The translations under genes and the position numbers were made by a program. The notes under the pieces are model-generated. The model saw only the letters and a program-made list of their open reading frames with translations. It did no database searches and was not told the DNA's origin. From Microvirga sp. BSC39 (GTDB lineage Bacteria > Pseudomonadota > Alphaproteobacteria > Rhizobiales > Beijerinckiaceae): DNA of 64,000 bases. Position 1 is the first letter of the stretch, and every line of letters starts with the position of its first letter. This document shows positions 8,945 to 18,131 of the stretch, in pieces. The stretch spans positions 171,849 to 235,848 of the forward strand of contig NZ_JPUG01000060.1 of assembly GCF_000739015.1 (NCBI RefSeq), written 5' to 3'.

Positions 8945-9280
8945 CACTTAGGTTAATCGCGGCCGGAGATATCACCCGGTTCGGCGCGCCCGGGCGAGCG
9001 GTCGACGTGAAAACTCCCCCGTCGAGGGGCAATCGACGGGGGAGTTCTCTCAGGAGCTGACTTGCTTGTCGTTGGAGGCGGATCGATCCCAATGGCCAAG
9101 AAGGAGCAATCCACGGTCCTGAGAGTGCGCTCATCGCAGGGCCACGGCCTTCACCTAAGTAAAGCGAGGCCGAAGATTTAGGCCGGGGCGCCGCACAAGA
9201 TCTCGCCAGTGTATTCATCGTCGCCAATGGCCCAGCGGCGACTTCCACTTAGGTTATACGGCTGTCTCTACTTAGGTTAA
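8945..9280. repeat. Dispersed ACTTAGGTTA motif, four copies
   Basis: The motif occurs directly near 8946-8955, 9247-9256 and 9270-9280, and inverted (CACCTAAGT) near 9152-9160. Two copies are only 23 bases apart. Repetition of a ten-base word within 340 bases suggests a protein-binding array, though spacing is irregular. Function unknown. Confidence 0.45.
9012..9046. repeat. Perfect 14-bp inverted repeat
   Basis: Arms AACTCCCCCGTCGA (9012-9025) and its exact complement (9033-9046) enclose a seven-base loop. The stem is very GC-rich. No T-run follows on either strand, so an RNA stem or recombination hairpin is as likely as a terminator. Confidence 0.6.
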
Positions 9281-9394
9281 GCGTGGCAACAGTCTTTCGG
9301 CCTGATCGCTCATTCGAAGTCCAACCTTAATCTATGTGGTGGTGAAGCTTCCCAAGCGTCCAGAGATTGGGTTGGGCATCACAAGAGTCGCACC

Positions 9395-9601
9395 ATGCCG
9401 CGTTACTTCTTTCACACAAGCATCCAAGACCGCTTGATCTTGGATGCGACAGGTCTGGATCTGCCGGAAATCACAAGTTCAGAAGATGCGGAGCTGACCT
9501 TAGCGCTTTGGTCTGAGGTTCTCTCCAAGCAGTTCCTGAAGGGCCGGGCTCCCGTGATCACGGATGCAGCAGGCAAGGTGCTGTTCGTCACGGCCAGATG
9601 A
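9395..9601 (+). CDS. DUF6894-type small protein
   Basis: A 68-residue protein with the MPRYFFHT opening, a central LDATGLDLPEITSSEDAEL segment and a terminal DAAGKVLFVTAR strand. This is the pattern of the DUF6894 family, common in Methylobacteriaceae and other Rhizobiales. Function is not established. The ATG at 9395 is the only sensible start. A 55-residue gene follows after 34 bases and may share its transcript. Confidence 0.75.
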   Translation: MPRYFFHTSIQDRLILDATGLDLPEITSSEDAELTLALWSEVLSKQFLKGRAPVITDAAGKVLFVTAR

Positions 9602-9635
9602 CCGTCTTTTCCCTTTTCTTGACAGGAGAGCCGCA

Positions 9636-9803
9636 ATGCTGAGGCTACCGATCTGTGGGTTTGCACGACGGGTTGAGGACACGGTGGCTCGGGCCATGGC
9701 TATTCTCAACACCCGGGAGGACTATACAGCCAGGAGGCCGGCTCCCCGGCTCGTGATGCCAGCTCCAACGTTCAAGAAGCCCGCTTACAGACGCGAGCAG
9801 TGA
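9636..9803 (+). CDS. Small basic hypothetical protein
   Basis: A 55-residue protein beginning MLRLPICGFARRVEDTVARA, preceded by a good GGAGAG ribosome site. It has a short N-terminal amphipathic part and a Pro/Arg-rich tail ending in RREQ. It lies 34 bases after the DUF6894 gene on the same strand. No family is recognised. Confidence 0.5.
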   Translation: MLRLPICGFARRVEDTVARAMAILNTREDYTARRPAPRLVMPAPTFKKPAYRREQ

Positions 9804-10238
9804 CACCAAGGCGCTCGACCCTCAAGCCTGCTCCATGAGGGCCTTCCGCGGAATTCTATTCGCATGCCGTTGAGGCTTTGGCGTGTGAGATACTGGGATC
9901 CTGGAATGTCTTCAAATGGCACGGGACTGACCTAAGAGGAATGTCCGCTCAACCTGCGAACACCGGACGTTCCTGAGGGCCAGAGAATTTCCTGGGATGA
10001 ACCACAACGGACATTGTGTGGGCTCCTGTTCCTCTCAATCCCCGTAAGAGACGCCGCTTGTCAGCGGGTACAGATTGCGGACAGTAAGTTCAACCAGGGG
10101 CGGTCATGAGCTGCAACCAAGAGCGGACTAGTAGGAGCGAGCCGACCTGTTCCGAAACTCCACTTTTAATCTTTAGGCCAACCAAATAAAGTGACACTCC
10201 TTTCATGTGATGAGCCCTCGGCGGCAACTGTTGCCCAA
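9804..10238. other. Intergenic region, mostly featureless
   Basis: About 435 bases between the small genes and the 3' end of the convergent cyclase gene. It includes AATGTCCGCTC (near 9940) and an inverted CGGACATTGTG (near 10010), which resemble dispersed rhizobial intergenic repeats. No gene or clear terminator is seen. Confidence 0.45.
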
Positions 10239-11996
10239 CTACTCGGGAAGGCCGGCACCTCGAAGTTCGTCACAGAAGTATTCAAGCACGGGCCACCGTT
10301 TGAGTATCCGGTATCCCGGGTAGATGTTCATATACTCATGAGCCATCGCCCGCGCCTCGGTTACCCTGTCAAGACGCATGAGGCTGGCGATCGAGATCAG
10401 GAACGAGGGCGTGTGATTTGGATAGATCTGGAGCCCTTTCCGAGCACTGCTCAGCGCTTCGTTGTATTGCCCCTGCATCAAGAAGGCTCCTGCCTTGGCA
10501 GCAAACGCCATGACGCTAAGTGGGTCGAACGGCGATAGTCTCAATGCCCTGTCTGCAAGCGCATGGGCTCTGTCATACCGACCAGCCCAGGTGCTGATCA
10601 CCGCTCCATGATCATGGGCATGGACGGAGTTGGGACTCAATGCAAGTGCTCTGTCTATCATTTCAAGGGCGGCTTCGAGATCTCGCGTTGCAAGTGCCAG
10701 CGCGATAGCAGCATGTGCCAAAGTCGTAGCATCCTCACTCTGGAGCGCCTGTACGGCACGCGCGTGCCGAAGCGCACTCTCGCGGTGATCGCTGGATAGT
10801 CCACCTTCCCAGAGCGTCTTAGCAAGATAGCACCAAGCTGCGACACCGTGCGCTTCAGCGTAGTTCGGGTCTATCAGCAATGCCCGTCCAACAAACGCGA
10901 GCGCCGCTTCTCGGCCCTGTGGTGTCGTCTCGTACATGTGAGCCACAGCCCTCAGGTAAAAATCGTAGGCATCAAGATCGTCGGGGCGTTTCCGCTTGAC
11001 GCGTGCAATCTCCGCTCTGCGCAGCGTCGGTTCAAGCGCGAACACTACTCCCTCAGTAATCTGGTCCTGTAGTTCGAACACGTCCGCGAGAGAGCCGTCG
11101 AAGCGGTTCGCCCAGAGGTGCCCGCCTGTCTCGGCCTCAACCAATTGGCTGCTGATCCGAACCCGATCTCCCGCCCGCCGGATACTGCCCTCCAGCACAT
11201 AGCGTACTCCCAGCTCTCGTGCGATCTGGCGAATATCCGAGGTTCGGCCTTTGAAGGCGAAGCTGGAGTTTCGGGCAATGACTGTCAGCCAGTGAATCTG
11301 AGCAAGGCCGGTGATGATTTCATCGACCATACCGTCCGCAAAATACTCCTCCCCTTGATCACCTCCGGGATTTGCGAAGGGTAGGACCGCAATCGTGGGC
11401 CTCGCGCGTGAGGCTGGAAGACTTGCTCCTTGAAGAGCAGATAGTTGCTCGTTTGGGTCAGCAGACAGAAGCATTGCCACGAATGCTCTGACAGGCTCAT
11501 CGATGTTCTTAACCTGCTGCTCCCCTAAGTCTTTGAACGTGAGGGAGGTGATCTTTCTGACGTGCCGGTGAACCTCGTCCGACACGCATACGCCTCCAGG
11601 GTCTGCCAATGCCTGAAGACGCGCTGCGATATTAACCCCGTCACCCAGGAGGTCGCTACCTTGGACCATCACGTCACCAACGTGGATCCCTATGCGAAAG
11701 TGAAGCGGACGCCTGTTGTCCGCACCTTCGTTCAAATCCCTTAGGGTCTTTTGAACCTCCCCAGCGCACATGACAGCGTCAACAGCGCTGGGGAACTCAG
11801 CGAGAACACTGTCACCTGCCGTATTGGCAATGCGCCCACCATGCTCCCCGATAAGCCGATCCATGACCTCACGGTGGGCTGTGAGAGCTCGCATGGTTCC
11901 CACCTCGTCCTGGCCCATAAGGCGGGAGTATCCTGCGACATCGGCCGCAAAGATCGCCGCGAGCCGTCTCTCCACCCGCTTCGACGCGATCTCCAT
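10239..11996 (-). CDS. Class III nucleotide cyclase with TPR-type tail
   Basis: A 585-residue soluble protein. An N-terminal class III cyclase homology domain (about residues 8-190) carries the first metal Asp in FAADVAGYSRLMG and the second in NTAGDSVLAEF, with GDGVNIAARLQ later. A middle domain follows with the signature TIAVLPFANPGGD and ARELGVRYVLEGSIRRAG. The C-terminal third is tetratricopeptide-like. ATG 11996 is chosen because GAGGAGG lies nine bases upstream; the frame is open to 12095. Such proteins make cAMP or cGMP in response to protein or ligand binding. A second copy of this architecture lies at 13510. Confidence 0.88.
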   Translation of the reverse strand: MEIASKRVERRLAAIFAADVAGYSRLMGQDEVGTMRALTAHREVMDRLIGEHGGRIANTAGDSVLAEFPSAVDAVMCAGEVQKTLRDLNEGADNRRPLHFRIGIHVGDVMVQGSDLLGDGVNIAARLQALADPGGVCVSDEVHRHVRKITSLTFKDLGEQQVKNIDEPVRAFVAMLLSADPNEQLSALQGASLPASRARPTIAVLPFANPGGDQGEEYFADGMVDEIITGLAQIHWLTVIARNSSFAFKGRTSDIRQIARELGVRYVLEGSIRRAGDRVRISSQLVEAETGGHLWANRFDGSLADVFELQDQITEGVVFALEPTLRRAEIARVKRKRPDDLDAYDFYLRAVAHMYETTPQGREAALAFVGRALLIDPNYAEAHGVAAWCYLAKTLWEGGLSSDHRESALRHARAVQALQSEDATTLAHAAIALALATRDLEAALEMIDRALALSPNSVHAHDHGAVISTWAGRYDRAHALADRALRLSPFDPLSVMAFAAKAGAFLMQGQYNEALSSARKGLQIYPNHTPSFLISIASLMRLDRVTEARAMAHEYMNIYPGYRILKRWPVLEYFCDELRGAGLPE

Positions 11997-12275
11997 GGGT
12001 TCAAAGGCCTCCTCTGGACGATGGTGCGCATCGGTGCCAGACGACAAGGTACTCCAAAGCAAGGACGTAGCACAGCGCCCGGATCGAAGCTTCATATCGT
12101 TATAGGAGCTGGAGCCAGACAGGGCGAGGCACGCCGCTCACATGTGGCGATGTCAGCTCGTGGCATGCGGCCGAACTTAGCCCAAATTCCGTACTAAGGC
12201 TGTTAACAGTCCTCCACACAGTCACGCTTAAAAGCTCTGTTTGTCGTGACCCCAGCATTGCCGGTGCCAAAGCGT

Positions 12276-13361
12276 TTAGCCCATCTGGAATCCTGGCGTC
12301 GATCGCGATAATGCGATCTCCTCTTCAGTCATCTCCTCTGAAATCCCCTCGAAGAGCGGCGTCGAGAGGTAGCGCTCGCCAGTGTCGGGCAGCATGGCCA
12401 GGATCACTGATCCCTCGGGCGCTCTCTCGGCCACTTGTATGGCGACCGCGAACGTGGAGCCTCCCGAGACGCCGGTGAAGATGCCCTCCTTTTGGGCCAG
12501 CATCCTGGCCCATTTCATGCCCTCGGCGCCATTGATCGGGATCAGCTCGTCATAGAGCTCGTGGTCGATCGCCTCCTGAAGCACGAGCGGAATAAAGTCC
12601 GGGGTCCAGCCCTGGATCGGGTGCGGCTCGAAGGCAGGATGGCTCTCGGCCGGGGCGCCTTTCTCATTGCGGCCCTGCGCGCGACCGCTTCCGACGAGTT
12701 GCGCGTTCGCCGGTTCGGTCAAGATGATCTTGGTCTCGGGCCGCTCGCGACGCAGCACCCGGCCCACGCCGGTGACGGTTCCGCCCGTGCCGTACCCAGT
12801 GACAAAGTAGTCCAGCCGCCGGTCCCTGAAGTCGCTGAGGATCTCGCGCGCCGTCGTTGCTTCATGGATGTTGGCGTTTGCTTCCGTCTCGAACTGCCGG
12901 GCGAGGAACCAGCCGTTCGCCTCCGCAAGCTCCACCGCCTTCTGATACATCCCGAAGCCCTTGGCGGCGCGTGGCGTTAGCACAACCTTGGCGCCGAGCA
13001 TCCGCATCAGCTTGCGCCGCTCGACCGAGAAGCTGTCGGCCATGGTCACGACCAGCGGATAACCCTTCTGGGCACAGACCATTGCCAGCCCGATCCCCGT
13101 GTTGCCGCTGGTCGCCTCGACAACCGTCTGGCCGGGCTTCAGCGCACCCGAGCGCTCCGCCGCCTCGATGATGCCGATGGCGAGCCGGTCCTTGACCGAG
13201 GCCGCAGGGTTAAAGGCTTCTGCCTTGATGTAGATCGTGGCATGCTTGGGCGCGAGATTGTTGACCCGGATGCAGGGGGTATCGCCGATTGTGTCGACAA
13301 TGCTTTCGAACAGCCTGCCGCGGCCGTCGGTGGTCCGGATCGAAGGCTTCGGGTTGTCCAT
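12276..13361 (-). CDS. cysK: Cysteine synthase (O-acetylserine sulfhydrylase)
   Basis: A 361-residue fold-type II PLP enzyme making cysteine from O-acetylserine and sulfide. The PLP lysine lies in NPAASVKDRLA (about residue 57). The substrate loop EATSGNTGIGLA, the phosphate-binding TGYGTGGTVTGVG and the C-terminal TGVSGGSTFAVA are all present. It is about 40 residues longer than typical CysK, with insertions around the GRAQGRNEKGAPAESHPAFE segment and a long C-terminus. It could be a CysK2 or related paralogue with another nucleophile. It is flanked by two cyclase genes and appears monocistronic. Confidence 0.87.
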   Translation of the reverse strand: MDNPKPSIRTTDGRGRLFESIVDTIGDTPCIRVNNLAPKHATIYIKAEAFNPAASVKDRLAIGIIEAAERSGALKPGQTVVEATSGNTGIGLAMVCAQKGYPLVVTMADSFSVERRKLMRMLGAKVVLTPRAAKGFGMYQKAVELAEANGWFLARQFETEANANIHEATTAREILSDFRDRRLDYFVTGYGTGGTVTGVGRVLRRERPETKIILTEPANAQLVGSGRAQGRNEKGAPAESHPAFEPHPIQGWTPDFIPLVLQEAIDHELYDELIPINGAEGMKWARMLAQKEGIFTGVSGGSTFAVAIQVAERAPEGSVILAMLPDTGERYLSTPLFEGISEEMTEEEIALSRSTPGFQMG

Positions 13362-13509
13362 GGCTGGTCCTCCTCGTGCCCCCTTTCAGGGTAGTGAACT
13401 GGGCGGAAGCCGTCCAGGAGTTTCGGAGCGCCGCAGAGTGCGGCGATTGTCAGTGCCGCATCCGCGAACTACTCTGGCGTCTTGAGGTGAGGCAAGCGAG
13501 GCGGGCAAG

Positions 13510-15300
13510 GTGTCACACGCGGCAACACCGGGAAGTGGTAGGGTGCAGCGACGCCTCGCGGCGGTGCTGGCCGCCGATGTTGTGGGCTTCTCGCGCCTGA
13601 TGGGCATCAACGAGACACGGACACTCCGCGACCTGATCGAAATCAGGCGAACGATCTTTGCGCCCATCGTCACTGACAATCGCGGTCGCGTCGTCAAGCT
13701 GATGGGCGACGGAGCGCTCGTCGAGTTCGCAAGCGTCGTTGATGCCGTGAACGCCGCCGTCGAGATCCAGAGGGCGCTGACAGCCCGCAACGGGGGATCG
13801 CCGCCGGAGCGCCGGATCGAGCTCAGGGTCGGCGTGAACCTGGGCGATGTCATCATCGAAGGCAGCGACATCTATGGCGACGGCGTCAACCTCGCCGCCC
13901 GCCTGCAAGAGGTGGCCGGCCCGGGGGAGGTCGTCCTCAGCGCAACGGCCCATGAGCATGCCGCCACCCGTGTGGATGTGCAGTTCACGGACGCTGGTGA
14001 ACAGAGCCTCAAGAACATCGCCGCTCCGGTGCGGGTTTTCCGCTGGTCGGCTGCAGGAGGTGGGGCTCGGACGACGGGTGCAGCCGGGGAGGAGGCACGT
14101 GAGGTGCCGGAGCGGCCCTCGATCGCCGTGCTGCCTTTCGACAACATGTCTGGCGACCCTGAGCAGGAGTATCTTGCGGACGGCGTTGTCGAGTCGATCA
14201 CGGCGGCGCTTTCCCGAATCCGCAGCTTTTTCGTCATCGCCCGCAACTCGGCATTTACTTACAAGGGTAGGCACAAGAACGTGCGCGAAATCGGGCGCGA
14301 GCTGGGCGTCGGCTATATCCTCGAGGGGTCGGTGCAGCGGGCCGGTGGCCGCGTGCGCATCACCGTCCAGCTGATCGAGACGGCGGGCGGCGCTCACATC
14401 TGGGCCGAGAAATACGATGGCGCGCTCGACGACATCTTCGAGCTGCAGGATCGCATCACCGAGCAGGTTGCCGGTGCGCTGCAACCATCGATCCGGCTGG
14501 CCGAAGTGGAGCGGGTCCGGCGCAAGCGACCGCAGGATCTGGGCGCCTACGGCTACACCATGCAGGCGATGCCGCGTGTCTGGGCACTGGAGAAGCAGGA
14601 AGCCGAGAGGGCGCTCGCGCTGCTGGACAAGGCCCTCGAGATCGATCCCGACTACCCACTGGCGCTTGCCCTGGCCGCGTGGTGCTGGGCACAGCGCTCG
14701 GTCTATTCCTGGGTCACGGATGTGAGCGACGCCAAGGCGCGGGCGCTGTCGCTCGGCGAACGGGCCGCGACACTGTCAAACGACGAGCCGTTGATCCTGG
14801 CGGTTCTCGGTGCCGTCCACACATTCGCGCGCAACTTTGGCACTGCACGCGTGCTGCTGGAGCGCGCCGTCGCACTGGACCCGAATGCTGCCTGGGCCTT
14901 GAGCCGTCTCGGCTGGCTGGAGGTCTACTCCGGTCGGCCGGAGGCGGCGCACGTGTATTTCGAGCGCGCCCTGCGTTTGAGCCCGCTTGATCCGATGAAC
15001 TTCAACAATCATGTCGGCATTGCGTCTGCCTTCCAAGTCGCAGGGCAGTCCGCGAAAGCGGCCGACGAGTTCCTGCGCGCGCTCCATGAGCGGCCGAACG
15101 CGCTCTGGATTCACCGCAATCTGGCCCCGGCTCTGCTGGCCGCCGGGCGGGAGGAGGAAGCGAAGGCATCGCTTAATGCGCTGGCGGCGACCTACCCCGA
15201 CTTCACGATTGCCCGTTTCAAGGAGGCGATGGTTTTCGACCCGGACACGCTGGAGCGGATCGCCGACGACCTGCGCAAGCTTGGCGTGCCGGAGGCCTGA
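13510..15300 (+). CDS. Class III nucleotide cyclase with TPR repeats (second copy)
   Basis: A 596-residue paralogue of the gene at 10239, with the same order of domains. The cyclase domain has LAADVVGFSRLMG and KLMGDGALVEF around the metal Asp residues. The middle segment has SIAVLPFDNMSGDPEQEYLA and GRELGVGYILEGSVQRAGGR. Tetratricopeptide helices fill residues about 370-560. GTG 13510 is the likely start. It is transcribed away from cysK, with a 148-base divergent region. Two such cyclases plus three Crp/Fnr proteins in one window hint at cyclic-nucleotide regulation, although their partnership is not shown. Confidence 0.88.
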   Translation: MSHAATPGSGRVQRRLAAVLAADVVGFSRLMGINETRTLRDLIEIRRTIFAPIVTDNRGRVVKLMGDGALVEFASVVDAVNAAVEIQRALTARNGGSPPERRIELRVGVNLGDVIIEGSDIYGDGVNLAARLQEVAGPGEVVLSATAHEHAATRVDVQFTDAGEQSLKNIAAPVRVFRWSAAGGGARTTGAAGEEAREVPERPSIAVLPFDNMSGDPEQEYLADGVVESITAALSRIRSFFVIARNSAFTYKGRHKNVREIGRELGVGYILEGSVQRAGGRVRITVQLIETAGGAHIWAEKYDGALDDIFELQDRITEQVAGALQPSIRLAEVERVRRKRPQDLGAYGYTMQAMPRVWALEKQEAERALALLDKALEIDPDYPLALALAAWCWAQRSVYSWVTDVSDAKARALSLGERAATLSNDEPLILAVLGAVHTFARNFGTARVLLERAVALDPNAAWALSRLGWLEVYSGRPEAAHVYFERALRLSPLDPMNFNNHVGIASAFQVAGQSAKAADEFLRALHERPNALWIHRNLAPALLAAGREEEAKASLNALAATYPDFTIARFKEAMVFDPDTLERIADDLRKLGVPEA

Positions 15301-15623
15301 GCCAGCGGCCTGAGCCGGCGGAACCGTCTGACTGGAACGCCGATTGGCTGTCAGTCGGAGTGCCTGCATCGGGATCTGCCGCAGAGCGAGTTCATCGCCC
15401 TGCTGGGGCTCGGTCACATGGTGCATCACCTTGATCCCGAAGCCGTCGCCAGTGCAGTGGAACGAGTCGCATAGAAGGCTGGTGCCGCCCTCTGAGCTCG
15501 GCATACCCAGGCTCCATGATCTCGGGCTAACCCAGCATGCGTCCCGTTTTCGATCTCAGCCCTACGGCACGACGTCATTCATCATCGCTGGAAAGCTGAC
15601 ACTCGCCCTTGATGTGGCTTGTG
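15301..15623. other. Intergenic region, nothing recognised
   Basis: About 320 bases downstream of the second cyclase. Short open frames occur but show no family signature. No hairpin terminator or tRNA is evident. Confidence 0.45.
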
Positions 15624-16001
15624 ATGGCCGACATAACGCTGTCGAGCGACGGGAAGCTAGCCGTTGCCATGTTGAACAGTCCGGAGTTGCGATCTGCATT
15701 GATGACAAATAGCGATGGAGAAGTTTTGGTGATTGTTCCTAGAGGCCGCCCGAGCCTGTCGCTCAACGCCCGAATGCCTGGTTTGAACTTCACAGGCGTC
15801 ACGACCGCATCCACAGCAGCTTCTCCGTCAATACAGCACAATACGACTTGTCTTGAGCTCAGAGAGTGGCTGTCAAGTGCTGTTCCAGAAGGTTCCGCTC
15901 TGATGTTCTCAGAGCACACCACATCCTTAGCTCATGAGAATTTAGCAACGGCTTTCCTCCACCTTGTACAGAGCTCGCCAATCAAGGTAGCGGGGCTTTA
16001 G
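15624..16001 (+). CDS. Hypothetical protein
   Basis: A possible 125-residue protein beginning MADITLSSDGKLAVAMLNSP. Composition is balanced with no extended low-complexity stretch, which favours a real gene. The start is uncertain because in-frame TTG 15609 and ATG 15612 are also available. It ends overlapping the 3' end of the convergent XRE gene by four bases. I recognise no domain. Confidence 0.42.
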   Translation: MADITLSSDGKLAVAMLNSPELRSALMTNSDGEVLVIVPRGRPSLSLNARMPGLNFTGVTTASTAASPSIQHNTTCLELREWLSSAVPEGSALMFSEHTTSLAHENLATAFLHLVQSSPIKVAGL

Positions 16002-16231
16002 ATCAGCTGATCCTGAGGCACTTTGAGGACCGTTGCGAGGCTTTCGAGCATCTCCTCCTCGATATCCTTGTTGCCTTCCTCAATAGCTTCGATATCTCCC
16101 TTGGGAATGCCGCTCTTTGCGGCGAGGTCATCGCGCGAGATGTTTCTCCATCGACGGTAGGCCATCAAGGCGGGCTCGCCGCCGGCGATCGCATAGGTAA
16201 CATCCATCGGTACGCGGAAGACATCAACCAT
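15998..16231 (-). CDS. Small XRE-type helix-turn-helix protein
   Basis: A 77-residue protein in which residues about 20-75 form an XRE helix-turn-helix: ALMAYRRWRNISRDDLAAKS followed by GIPKGDIEAIEEGNKDIEEE. The C-terminal LESLATVLKVPQDQLI is the usual end of the domain. Stand-alone proteins of this size often act as antitoxins or local repressors, but no toxin gene is adjacent. It is transcribed convergently with the hypothetical gene at 15624. Confidence 0.78.
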   Translation of the reverse strand: MVDVFRVPMDVTYAIAGGEPALMAYRRWRNISRDDLAAKSGIPKGDIEAIEEGNKDIEEEMLESLATVLKVPQDQLI

Positions 16232-16501
16232 CGTCGTCTCCTCCAGAATCCCAATCTAACACAAAACGAGCTGTCCATGCTGCGGATATGTCACAGCAAC
16301 CAAGGGAGAGCGCACTGATGCTCGCTCCCGCCCGTCTAGGGGGACTTGCTGCGTGAGCCCGGACGCATGGCTGTATTTGTCGACACGTAGCAAACGGGGA
16401 TCGAATAACGTTCACGTACAGCTTTGGAGCTTACATAGGGAACCGCTTCGATGCTTGTCGTTGGATATGGGGCAGTCCTTCCTAATACGAGGGGAGCCTT
16501 G

Positions 16502-16645
16502 ATGGGGATTGCAATAAAGCGCCTTCATCCCAACGATCCCAAGAAGGCAAGACGCCATAAAGTTGACGGCCACAGGATGTTGGCCTGTCGATCTTCCAAT
16601 ATAGATGAAAGCTTAACTGAGAATAATGCTCACAATTTATCCTAG
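16502..16645 (+). CDS. Possible small basic protein
   Basis: A 47-residue frame beginning MGIAIKRLHPNDPKKARRHK, with a good GAGGGGAG motif before the ATG. It ends at the first base of the recA LexA box. The Lys/Arg/His-rich first half could be real or chance. No relatives recognised. Confidence 0.3.
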   Translation: MGIAIKRLHPNDPKKARRHKVDGHRMLACRSSNIDESLTENNAHNLS

Positions 16646-16659
16646 TTCGCGCTTTGTTC
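16645..16659 (+). promoter_or_regulatory. LexA (SOS) box of recA
   Basis: GTTC-GCGCTTT-GTTC matches the alphaproteobacterial LexA operator GTTC-N7-GTTC exactly. It lies 62 bases before the recA start codon, in the expected promoter position. recA should therefore be induced by DNA damage. Confidence 0.85.
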
Positions 16660-16720
16660 TGGCGCTCAGAGTTTGATTGCGATAGAGTCATTACTCAAAA
16701 ATTACAGAAGCGGAACTGTG

Positions 16721-17767
16721 ATGAGCATCGACAAGAACAAGGCTATCGAAACAGCGGTGGCCCAAATCGAGCGTGCCTTTGGAAAAGGCTCGATCATGCG
16801 CCTCGGTAGCGGTCAGGTCATTGAGGTGGAGACGATTTCGACTGGCTCTCTCGGGCTCGATATTGCTCTGGGTGTGGGTGGCCTTCCGATAGGTCGCGTC
16901 GTCGAGGTTTACGGACCGGAATCGTCAGGCAAGACGACGCTGGCACTGCAAACCGTTGCCGAAGCGCAGAAGACAGGCGGCGTCTGTGGGTTCATCGATG
17001 CCGAGCACGCACTCGATCCGGCCTATGCGCGAAAGCTGGGTGTGAACCTTGATGATCTCCTGATTTCCCAGCCAGACAATGGCGAGCAGGCGCTTGAGAT
17101 TGCCGATACTTTGATCCGCTCCGGCTCTGTCGATGTGCTGGTCATTGACTCGGTTGCGGCCCTGACGCCAAAGGCCGAGATCGAGGGCGAGATGGGCGAG
17201 AGCCGTCCTGGCCTTCAAGCCCGCCTGATGAGCCAGGCCCTGCGGAAGCTCACCGGTTCGATCAGCCGCACTAAGACGATGGTGATCTTCATCAACCAAA
17301 TTCGCATGAAGATTGGCGTCATGTACGGCTCACCTGAGACGACTACGGGCGGCAACGCGCTGAAGTTCTACGCCTCCGTGCGTCTCGATATTCGCCGGAC
17401 TTCAACCTTGAAGGATCGGGACGAGCCGATCGGTAACCAGGTGCGGGTGAAGGTGGTCAAGAACAAGGTCGCTCCTCCCTTCAAGCAGGTCGAGTTCGAC
17501 ATCATGTTCGGTGAGGGCATCTCGAAGATGGGCGAGCTGATCGATCTCGGCGTGAAGGCTAACGTGGTCGAGAAGTCAGGTGCGTGGTTCTCCTACGACA
17601 GCCAGCGGCTCGGCCAGGGCCGAGAGAACGCCAAGACCTTCCTGAAGGACAATCACGAGATTGCGGCCGAGATCGAGGCCAAGATCCGGCAGAACGCCGG
17701 TCTGCTGATTAATGAGTTGCAGGCCAACGATACAGACGGTGCTCCGGTGGATGAGGATGCAGCGTAA
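16721..17767 (+). CDS. recA: Recombinase RecA
   Basis: A 348-residue RecA. It forms filaments on single-stranded DNA, drives strand exchange and stimulates LexA self-cleavage. Walker A is GPESSGKTT (residues 65-73), Walker B is [10 protein letters not shown], loop L1 is [15 protein letters not shown], and loop L2 is [23 protein letters not shown]. The ATG 16721 ([20 protein letters not shown]) matches family starts; the frame is open from 16673. Length is close to chromosomal RecA, but the sequence differs at several usually fixed sites (a short [11 protein letters not shown] segment). It may be a second, accessory recA; that cannot be settled from one window. Confidence 0.96.
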   Translation: MSIDKNKAIETAVAQIERAFGKGSIMRLGSGQVIEVETISTGSLGLDIALGVGGLPIGRVVEVYGPESSGKTTLALQTVAEAQKTGGVCGFIDAEHALDPAYARKLGVNLDDLLISQPDNGEQALEIADTLIRSGSVDVLVIDSVAALTPKAEIEGEMGESRPGLQARLMSQALRKLTGSISRTKTMVIFINQIRMKIGVMYGSPETTTGGNALKFYASVRLDIRRTSTLKDRDEPIGNQVRVKVVKNKVAPPFKQVEFDIMFGEGISKMGELIDLGVKANVVEKSGAWFSYDSQRLGQGRENAKTFLKDNHEIAAEIEAKIRQNAGLLINELQANDTDGAPVDEDAA

Positions 17768-18131
17768 GCCTGAACATAGAACACCGGTTCGGCTGGACCA
17801 ATGTTTTACACCGCTCCCCCGCTGGGGTAACTTTGTGATCGAGTTGGTCCACATGAGAGGTAAGCAATAGGCGAAATATGCCTGTAACCTTCGGCTGTCA
17901 CTCTCCGACCAGTTTGAGGCTCTCACCGCATAAGGCCTCATGGGCCGTTTAATGCCCCTATCGTCCCTTAGCCAAATTTGCGACGCATCTCTTTAAAAGC
18001 GTCATGTGATCCTCCACTTCGGGCAGTTCCAAGGGTGCTGTCGAATGGGATGCCACGAGAACTCCAGCAGTACTGCGATGAAAGGGACACGATCCAGTTC
18101 ATGGCCCCTCTTGGGCTGACCGAGTGGCGCT
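17768..18131. other. Intergenic region after recA
   Basis: About 360 bases. A short frame containing ERDTIQFMAPLGLTEWRFSA (near 18080) has no recognised family and is probably chance. No convincing recA terminator is seen. Confidence 0.4.

Larger units (their letters stand above)
8509..9394. other. Long non-coding region with hairpins and short repeats
   Basis: Nearly 0.9 kb without a convincing gene. It holds three inverted repeats (8642-8674, 8845-8868 and 9012-9046) and four copies of an ACTTAGGTTA-like motif between 8945 and 9280. A 157-residue minus-strand frame (8775-9248) has biased, low-information composition and reads through the 9012 hairpin, so I do not accept it as a gene. The region could hold structured RNA, an old insertion-element end or regulatory sites for the DUF6894 gene at 9395. 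Confidence 0.55.

Noticed and set aside
8775..9248. 157-codon minus-strand frame in the 8.5-9.4 kb region
   Set aside because: Biased composition, passes through a perfect hairpin and repeats, weak start context and no family resemblance.
10191..10538. Plus-strand frame overlapping the 3' end of the first cyclase gene
   Set aside because: It overlaps coding sequence of the TPR region and has no domain or good ribosome site.
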